A DNA stretch of 64,000 nt from Malaya genurostris (lineage: Eukaryota; Arthropoda; Insecta; Diptera; Culicidae): positions 343,113,379-343,177,378 of the forward strand of contig NC_080571.1 in assembly GCF_030247185.1 (NCBI RefSeq). Reading direction: 5' to 3'. Each line of letters opens with the position of its first letter. Within the stretch, counting starts at the first letter, position 1. The notes under the pieces were generated by a model, which did no database searches, was not told the DNA's origin, and was given only the letters and a program-made list of their open reading frames with translations. This document shows, piece by piece, positions 58,090-64,000 of this stretch. The position numbers and the translations under genes are program-made.

Positions 58090-58911
58090 AGTTGACTTGT
58101 TTAGCTCAGACCGGAATTCAGAGCCAGAATCCAATGCTAGTGTCCTGTTCTGAAACTCAGTTTCAGAATACAAGACCAGATTTTTTCTCCATTTTCAGAA
58201 TCCAGATCCAAAATTTAGTTCCTCGTTCAGAATCCAAGGCCAGCCTCTAGTTCTGGAACAGAAATTGAAATTCAGCACTTGACTCTGGGTTTAAATTCCA
58301 GATTTCGATCTTGATTCTAGACCTGGACTTTGGAACTAAATTTTGGAAATGAATTCTGGACTTCGATCTAAATTTTGAAATTGGATTCGGGAACTGAATT
58401 CAGTTCCAAAATTTCGGTTGGAAAATCAGTTTCAGAATACAGGTTTAGGATTCTGAAACTGAGTTCGGAACTTAAAGCTCTGGAACTTCAGACCGAAATC
58501 CAGGATTAGAATTCAGATGAGAAAAATAGTTGTTTTTTCTGGAATTTAGTCCTAAAATGCATTCCAAATCTAGGTTCAGAATTCAATTTCAGAATGCAGA
58601 TCTAGAATTTGGGTCCGAATGTCAGTTGCACGATTCTAGAATTCGGGAACTAGATTTTGAAAGCTTTTGAACTAAAATTCGAATCTGAATTTCGAAGCTG
58701 AATTCTGGATCCGAATTTGAAAACTGTATACTGGACCAGAATCCAGGTCCAGAGTTCAGTGCTAGGATTGTGGATTGGAACTTAGTGTCGAACTGGAAAC
58801 GAATTCAGTTCCAAAACAATCAGATTCATATTCAGTGATCAGTTCAACAGTCCAGATCTAGTGCTCAGTTCTAGAATTCAGTATTCGAGTTAAGTTCCAG
58901 AATCAAGTTGT
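58090..58911. repeat. TTCTGGAAC-phrase array, truncated by a DD37E copy
   Basis: Variants of 'gaattctggacttcgatct', 'ccagaattcagttc' and complements follow one another. It stops where the DD37E coding sequence begins at 58912. Confidence 0.7.
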
Positions 58912-59711
58912 GGGCAATTTGGTGGATTCATGTTTTTTGGGACGAAAGTGACATTTTTGTTATTATACCATTCTACCGTTGATTTCGAGTAGTGGCAAGA
59001 AGCAAGATCTTGCCAGAAGACAACAGGATCCTTAAGGCTTCGAATCATGGGTAGAAGTCGTTTTTGTAAACATTCCTTGATGAATATTTCACTGTTCATT
59101 GAAGCAGTGGTGATGAAGGGTTTCGAAATCTTACCGCAGCTACAAATTGCTTGCCAGACCATAGCTTTCTTACCATTTTTTTCGACTTCAATCGATATCT
59201 CGGAATGGTTTAACACTTGCCCTTCTCGCACCGTATAATGTTGTGGTCCCGGCAAGGATTTGTAATCGAATTTCACGTAGGTTTCGTCGTCCATGATTAT
59301 GCAGTTCAATTTTCCAGCAATATTCGTATAGTACAGCGTTCGAACCCTCGGCCTGATCGATCCTTCTTGTTTCGGACTACGTTTTGGTTGTTTCTGCTTC
59401 TTATAGATTCAAAGATTCAAACGTTCTTTAGCACGAAGAACATTTGACTTCAATGTGCTCACTTTTTTGGCCACATCCCGCCTTCAAACTGCAACCTCCT
59501 TCTTTTGCTCGAACACCTTCAGTATACATTTATCCAACTGGACCATTTTTTCGACCCGTTTTCGGCTTTCTCTCACCGAACTTGCTGATTGCGTTTCGCA
59601 CGGCTTTTCACTTACTCCTTCCATTTTTGCTATCTTGCTCAGTGACAGTCCGCGTTCTGTGCACCATTTGTACACAATTTTTCGAAGTTGTTCTGCTGAA
59701 AGTCCACGCAT
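58912..59711 (-). pseudogene. DD37E transposase, lacks the third catalytic residue
   Basis: Starts MRGLSAEQLRKIVYKWCTERGLSLSKIAKMEGVSE, keeping the Trp that is a stop in the 36-kb copy. QLDKCILKVFEQKKEVAV ends at a frame break near 59480; a second frame break or stops follow up to 59310. From 59309 the frame MNCIIMDDETYVKFDYKSLPGPQHY...FITTASMNSEIFIKECLQKRLLPMIRSLKDPVVFWQDLASCHYSKSTVEWY...NCPQL is open. Homology ends at NCPQL, just before RPIE, so the catalytic Glu is gone. Both Asp residues remain. Together with the 36-kb copy it allows a consensus reading of the element's history. Confidence 0.9.
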
Positions 59712-59868
59712 TTCGACACAAATTAATGAAAACGAATAAACAGCTGCACAAGTGGTTAGAGAAGAGTGTAAACAACAGGACGCAGCCATAAAAAATTAAC
59801 AGATTCTAAACCATTGCAAAATGGCAGCGATTTTTGGGTTGCGTCCATACTTTCTGGGACAGTTTTTA
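58912..59868 (-). mobile_element. DD37E element, 3'-truncated, minus strand
   Basis: The 5' TIR lies at the right end (tccatactttctgggacagt, ending near 59863, then TTTTATA). The element breaks off at 58912 inside the transposase, at the junction with the phrase array. It is the sister of the copy at 36135. Confidence 0.82.
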
Positions 59869-61073
59869 TAAAAAGGTCGGATTCCATGACGACCAAAATG
59901 TTTATGCGGAGAGTTTTTCTTCTTTATGTCAATACTAGCTGAATGACCCGGCGTTGCTCGGAAATGTTTCGGGAAGAAAAGGCGAACAAAATTCCCGAAG
60001 TTGTCCAACTTAGTTTTATGTTGCTATTCAATCAATTTTACTTTACACTTCCCATGTTTGGGGCACTTGCTGCACTCCCTCTCCCTTAAAATAACATTTT
60101 AATCTACATTGACATAAAAGTAGTATCTGTATTTGTCAAGATGCATCGTTTCTCGTAGAATAAATTTTATATTGAACTCCCCTTTTATCAGTGAACTTAC
60201 TACATCTCTCCTCCATGATAACCTTATGACCACCTCTTAGTAGTATCGATTCATTCATTCAAATTAACAATATCAGTACTACTTAAATGCAATTAACGAT
60301 AGCAATACTATCTAGCACGATCTTGACATTCTTGTCCCTTTCTTATTTTATAAAGATGAAAATTGATTTTCAAGACCATTTCTATATTCTCCTAGACTGA
60401 ATCCGTCCCCCTATCTTGTTTGACGACGATTAAGAAAATGTTACAATAAACCTTTGTCATGAATATCTAAGCTTGTCGTGACCACCTCTGAATAGTAAAA
60501 AGTACCTGTGCCAAGTTTGGTGATAATTTACTGAGTTGTTATGGACCCCCACCCCCCCCTTTTTCTCACCTTAAAATATCCAACCTAGTTAGGTGTGGTG
60601 AGTTTGAGTTGTTTTGGAGTTATGTTCGATTATATTAACAATTTCAACTTTGCTCCTCCCTTAGATGAGACCCTTACTTTATCCACCCGCTCCCACTCTC
60701 TGCTCAAAAATGCTCTTAGGATAATCTGAAGCGCAAATAATATCTATACTCAACAAGAAGTATCGTTTTATGGAAAATTCTATAAACTTCACATTAAACT
60801 TCCTTTTTTAGAGGCACTCATTATCCCCACAAATATCCTTAAAACCATATTTGAGTTTTTCAAAATGTATGTATGATTTTGAAAAGCATCAATTCTCTTT
60901 AAATAAGATAAATTTCGACATGGCCTCCTCAAATTAAGAACGCTTGCTACACACTCTCTCCCCTAAGAATGTCCTAATGATCATCTCTGAAGAGCAAAAA
61001 GTACCTATGCCAAGTTTGATTGCAATACGTTCAGTAGTTTTGGAGTTATGCCGTTAAAAACATTACACCCCCC

Positions 61074-61133
61074 TTTTTAAAGGTACATCCAACCCCCATA
61101 TAATCATACCTACGGAATGCAAAATGTTTCTAT
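61074..61133 (+). repeat. left copy of a perfect 60-bp direct repeat
   Basis: Identical to 61920-61979 ('tttttaaaggtacatccaac ... gcaaaatgtttctat'). The intact copy of the host repeat (34361-34425 region) has this segment only once, so the duplication accompanied the RT insertion. Confidence 0.9.
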
Positions 61134-61919
61134 AGATCTCTCTCAAACTAAAGGTTTGACATATGGTATGATGGATTGGACTGAATCATATCTGAAAATT
61201 GGCGACTGCGTTACTCCATCATTCATCGTGAGCTCTGGCGTTCCTCAGGAAAGCCATCTAGGACCATTCATATTTCTGCTATATCTAAATGATCTAAATT
61301 TCGCATTGCAATGCATGAAGCTATCATTCGCCGACGATTTCAAGCTGTTTCATCTCATCAAAGATCTGAAAGACTCAAATCTCTTGCAGTCACAGTTGGA
61401 TGTATTTTCTAACTGGTGCAACATCAACAGAATGGTTATGAACGCCTCTAAATGCTCCGTTATCTCCTTCTATCGTAAACGAACCACGATCACGTATGAT
61501 TACACTATTTCGCAAGCTGTACTAAAACGGGAGACATCAATTAAGGATCTAGGAGTGTTATTGGATTCAAGACTTAGCCTCAAAGATCACATAGAATATA
61601 CCCTCTCTAAGGCATTAAAGATGCTAGGTTTCATCTTTCGCATCTCAAAAAATTTCAATAACATATACTGCCTGAAATCGTTATATTGCACTCTAGTTCG
61701 CAAGTATGCTGTTGTCGTTGGGGCACCATATTATCAAACAGATAAGCTACGCATTGAAACTGTTCAGTACAAGTTCATTCGTTTTGCTTTGCGTCGCCTG
61801 GAGAGATCCATTTAATCTTCCAAGCTACGAAGATCGATGTAGGCTCGTACACTTCGATTTGCTATCTGTCCGCCGTGATACACAAAAAGCTGTTGATTAT
61901 AGAGCTTAATTCGCCATTT
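61134..61919 (+). pseudogene. Jockey-like reverse transcriptase fragment, truncated at both ends
   Basis: The frame continues from the flank and reads WTESYLKIGDCVTPSF, SSGVPQESHLGPFIFLLYLNDL, LSFADDFKLFHL, VFSNWCNINRMVMNASKC, KDLGVLLDSRLSLKDHIEY and YCLKSLYCTLVR, then near 61800 shifts frame to FNLPSYEDRCRLVHFDLLSVRRD. Compared with the LINE at 50 kb it lacks about seven codons (CNRRLAV) after WTESYL, and has Glu for Gly in the PQG turn. FADD is intact. Both the region with the first catalytic Asp and the 3' tail are absent, and there is no A-rich end, so it is an internal piece rather than an ordinary 5'-truncated LINE copy. Confidence 0.9.
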
Positions 61920-61979
61920 TTTTTAAAGGTACATCCAACCCCCATATAATCATACCTACGGAATGCAAAATGTTTCTAT
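61920..61979 (+). repeat. right copy of a perfect 60-bp direct repeat
   Basis: Identical to 61074-61133; after it the host repeat resumes with 'ggttttcaaaaagtatcgat' as in the intact copy. Confidence 0.9.
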
Positions 61980-62650
61980 GGTTTTCAAAAAGTATCGATT
62001 CTAGTCAAATTAGACACATTTTTTTATGACCAATCCCCCTATTAAGGACACTTGCTACGCTCCCTCCCCCATAAAAATACCCTTATGACCATCTCTTAGG
62101 AGCAATAAGTATCTGTACCAAGTTTGATAGCAATCCGTTAATTAGTTCCGGAGTTATTACATTACAAACATTACACCCCCCCCCCCTTTTTTAAAGGCAC
62201 TTGCTACATCCACAACCCATATAATCATATCTGATATATGCGAACTGTTTCTATGGTCTATACAAAGTATCGATTCTCGTCAAATTAGACAAATTTTTTC
62301 ATGACCCCCCCTGTTAAGGACACTTACTACGCTCCCTCCCCCATATCCTTATGACCTTCTCAGAAGAGCAAGAAGTATCTGTGCCAAGTTTGGTGGCAAT
62401 CCGTCCAATATTTTCGGAATTGTGCCGTTTCAAACATTACACCCCCCTTTTTAAAGCCACTTGCTACCTCCACCCCCCGTAAAGTCATATCTAATGTATG
62501 CAAAATGTTTCTATGGTCTTCAAAACGTATCGATTCTCATCAAGTTATATGAATTTTTTCATGGCCCCCTCCTGTTAATTGCCCTTTCTACGCTCCCTCC
62601 CCTATAAAAATTCTCCCTAAACCATCTCTGAAATGCGAGTAGTACCTGTG

Positions 62651-63121
62651 CCCAGGGCCGGTGAAAGAGGTGGGTACGGTGGGTAGCACTACCCACCCGA
62701 AAATTCCAAAGGTGGGTAATTACCCACCTGAAATTTCGAACAAAAAACAATGGAAATATAGCATTAACCATAATAATAAGAATATTTTTATTGTAATTCG
62801 GAATAATAAATCAAATCAAAATTATAGAATGCTAGTTCTCAAGGTAGAGCAAGGATGTTAAGATATACCGCAGAAAGGTGAGACGTGACAAGGGTCATTT
62901 GAGCAGGTAGAAATCTTTTAGTAACTTAACTTTTCCCTTCCGGCAAAGAAACCGAGCTTAAGCATCTCATCAATGCGAATCACTCGGGTCTCTGAAATAC
63001 CGGAAAATACCGACAAAGGTATTTTTCTCTTTACATTCCGAACCGACAAAAGAAGAATGCAGTAGCAAGTAGAAAGTAACAACTTTTGGTAGTTTTGCCG
63101 GAATAGTAAATAATAGAAGAC
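62651..63121 (+). mobile_element. possible hAT-like end interrupting the repeat
   Basis: The host repeat stops at 'gtacctgtgc' and is followed by CAGGGCCGGTGAAAGAGGTG, a CAG-starting GC-rich end like that of many hAT elements, then palindromic 'tacccaccc/gggtgggta' blocks. The matching opposite end was not found in the remaining 1.3 kb, so assignment rests on one terminus. Confidence 0.4.
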
Positions 63122-63345
63122 CTGTGATCCGCGGGAAATACCCCCAGGCTACGAAGACCCGGCGGCCTGGTTATCGACTGGAGCGGTCTTCCGTTGTCGG
63201 TGATGGTGATGTTACGGAAGAGAATGAAAGGGAAGTAAATATTGTGGAAAACGAGGTAAAAAGGGGGTGTGGGAACAACATGTCTAAATACGACAGAGAT
63301 CTAATTAGTTGCCATCGAGATGGTGAAGAGACGGGGGAAAGGAGA
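63122..63345 (+). repeat. interspersed repeat (family B), copy 3
   Basis: 'atacccccaggctacgaaga', 'gactggagcggtcttccgtt', 'gatggtgatgttacggaaga', 'agatctaattagttgccatc', as in 8870-9305. Shorter at the left than the other copies. Confidence 0.65.
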
Positions 63346-64000
63346 ATGAAAAAGTTAGTGACAAAAAAAAGATCTTGTTAGTTCCAATAAAGATGGTGGA
63401 CAGGGACGAAGATCGAGAGAATCGGGCGGATGACAACGTTTTTGTTTTCTATACCGGTGTGCGAATTCAAAATACTGAGAACCGTACAAACAGTGCTCAG
63501 GTTTTGAACATCTATAACTAAAACATTTTTAATTAGTTTCCATATGATTACATAAACTGCATGAAAAATATTTCTACACTTCGATTGGAGTTGATGAATC
63601 TATATCTATAAAATCATATTTCAGATAATTGGTGATCGAAACTTCAGTTAGTAACGAAAATCTTTGTCATGGTTTCTCCTAACAAATGCATACAAGTTCA
63701 GTGTCTCAATCTGAATGCTGGTATGACTCTAGATAAAAGCATTCCATTTTATTGCGGCAAGCTTTGTTGATTATGAGCGGCCGTGTTCGAGATCCGTTTG
63801 GTAATGATTTTTTTATGATCAGATTTTCGTACAAGATCGTAAAAAAACTTTCAGTTCATGCGCCAACGATCTCAGCATATCTAATCTCACGAACTTTGAT
63901 TTTGCGAATAAAGAGATGGCTTTTTTGGTCAATTGGTTTCTCGTCAAAACATTTATTTTTCGTTAAAGGCCAACGTTTCGAAGGATATACCTTCATGTTC
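63346..64000. other. no recognised features
   Basis: AT-rich. A weak B-box-like GTGTTCGAGATCC near 63782 has no matching A box or cloverleaf. Confidence 0.3.

Larger units (their letters stand above)
59937..62650 (+). repeat. CTAGCTGAATGACCCGGCG repeat, copy split by an RT fragment
   Basis: Collinear with 33221-35150, unit by unit, apart from the inserted 61134-61919 plus one duplicated 60-bp segment. It ends at 62650 where the phrase 'gtacctgtgc' meets an unrelated sequence, while the other copy continues 'caagtttggtggcaatcc'. Confidence 0.8.

Noticed and set aside
63760..63800. tRNA B-box near GTGTTCGAGATCC
   Set aside because: No A box at the proper distance and no cloverleaf.
1..64000. 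CRISPR arrays, bacterial operons, prophage or defence islands
   Set aside because: Composition and gene content are those of a repeat-rich insect genome; the regular arrays seen are eukaryotic satellites without spacers.

Overview
This is a gene-poor, AT-rich eukaryotic nuclear window in which almost everything recognisable is a decayed transposable element or a non-coding interspersed repeat. I found no convincing host protein-coding gene, rRNA gene, CRISPR array or bacterial feature. The element types point to an insect, most likely a culicid mosquito. They include several transposases of the IS630-Tc1-mariner DD37E family (established as a mosquito family), irritans-like D,D34D mariners, a DD41D transposase, Jockey-type reverse transcriptases, a tRNA-derived SINE, a hAT with a TTF zinc finger, and MADF-bearing PIF/Harbinger-type elements. 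The species cannot be named from the sequence alone.

Layout. 0-9.3 kb: 3' end of a mariner, a CCGGAA-rich interspersed repeat, a perfect 161-unit GGGACT array, a DD37E relic, a palindromic mini-element and a diverged mariner relic. 9.7-12.1 kb: three adjacent or nested TTA-flanked Harbinger-like elements with MADF remnants. 13.8-16.6 kb: a 2.7-kb TA-flanked terminal-inverted-repeat (TIR) element containing a second member of its own family; a third member lies at 27.1-28.3 kb. 16.6-18.5 kb: a long repeat whose second copy (48.8-51.9 kb) has been split by a Jockey-like LINE. 21.8-25.6 kb: a complete but dead hAT with a perfect 8-bp target-site duplication (TSD), carrying a SINE with its own 9-bp TSD. 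28.4-30.5 kb and four other places: degenerate arrays of a TTCTGGAAC-like phrase.

32.5-35.2 kb: two repeat families, copied again at 53.4-54.1 and 59.9-62.6 kb; the latter copy is split by a second RT fragment flanked by a perfect 60-bp duplication. 36.1-37.2, 48.0-48.8 and 58.9-59.9 kb: DD37E transposase pseudogenes. 38.5-41.1 kb: a non-LTR ORF1 remnant, a tRNA-like 73-mer and a TA-flanked 1295-bp mariner inserted in an older repeat. 45.0-46.3 kb: a 9-bp minisatellite and a DD41D element whose 236-codon ORF is uninterrupted but lacks the DNA-binding N-terminus. 51.9-58 kb: a TTAA-flanked MITE, CGAAA-rich foldback elements and smaller repeats.

How the parts relate. The window is best read as a stratigraphy of insertions. 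Several duplicated repeats supply natural empty/filled-site comparisons, fixing the LINE boundaries, and TSDs date the SINE as younger than the hAT it sits in. No autonomous intact element was seen: each transposase or RT carries stops, frameshifts, truncations or lost catalytic residues, the DD41D ORF being the least damaged. All assignments come from reading motifs by eye; no database search was run.
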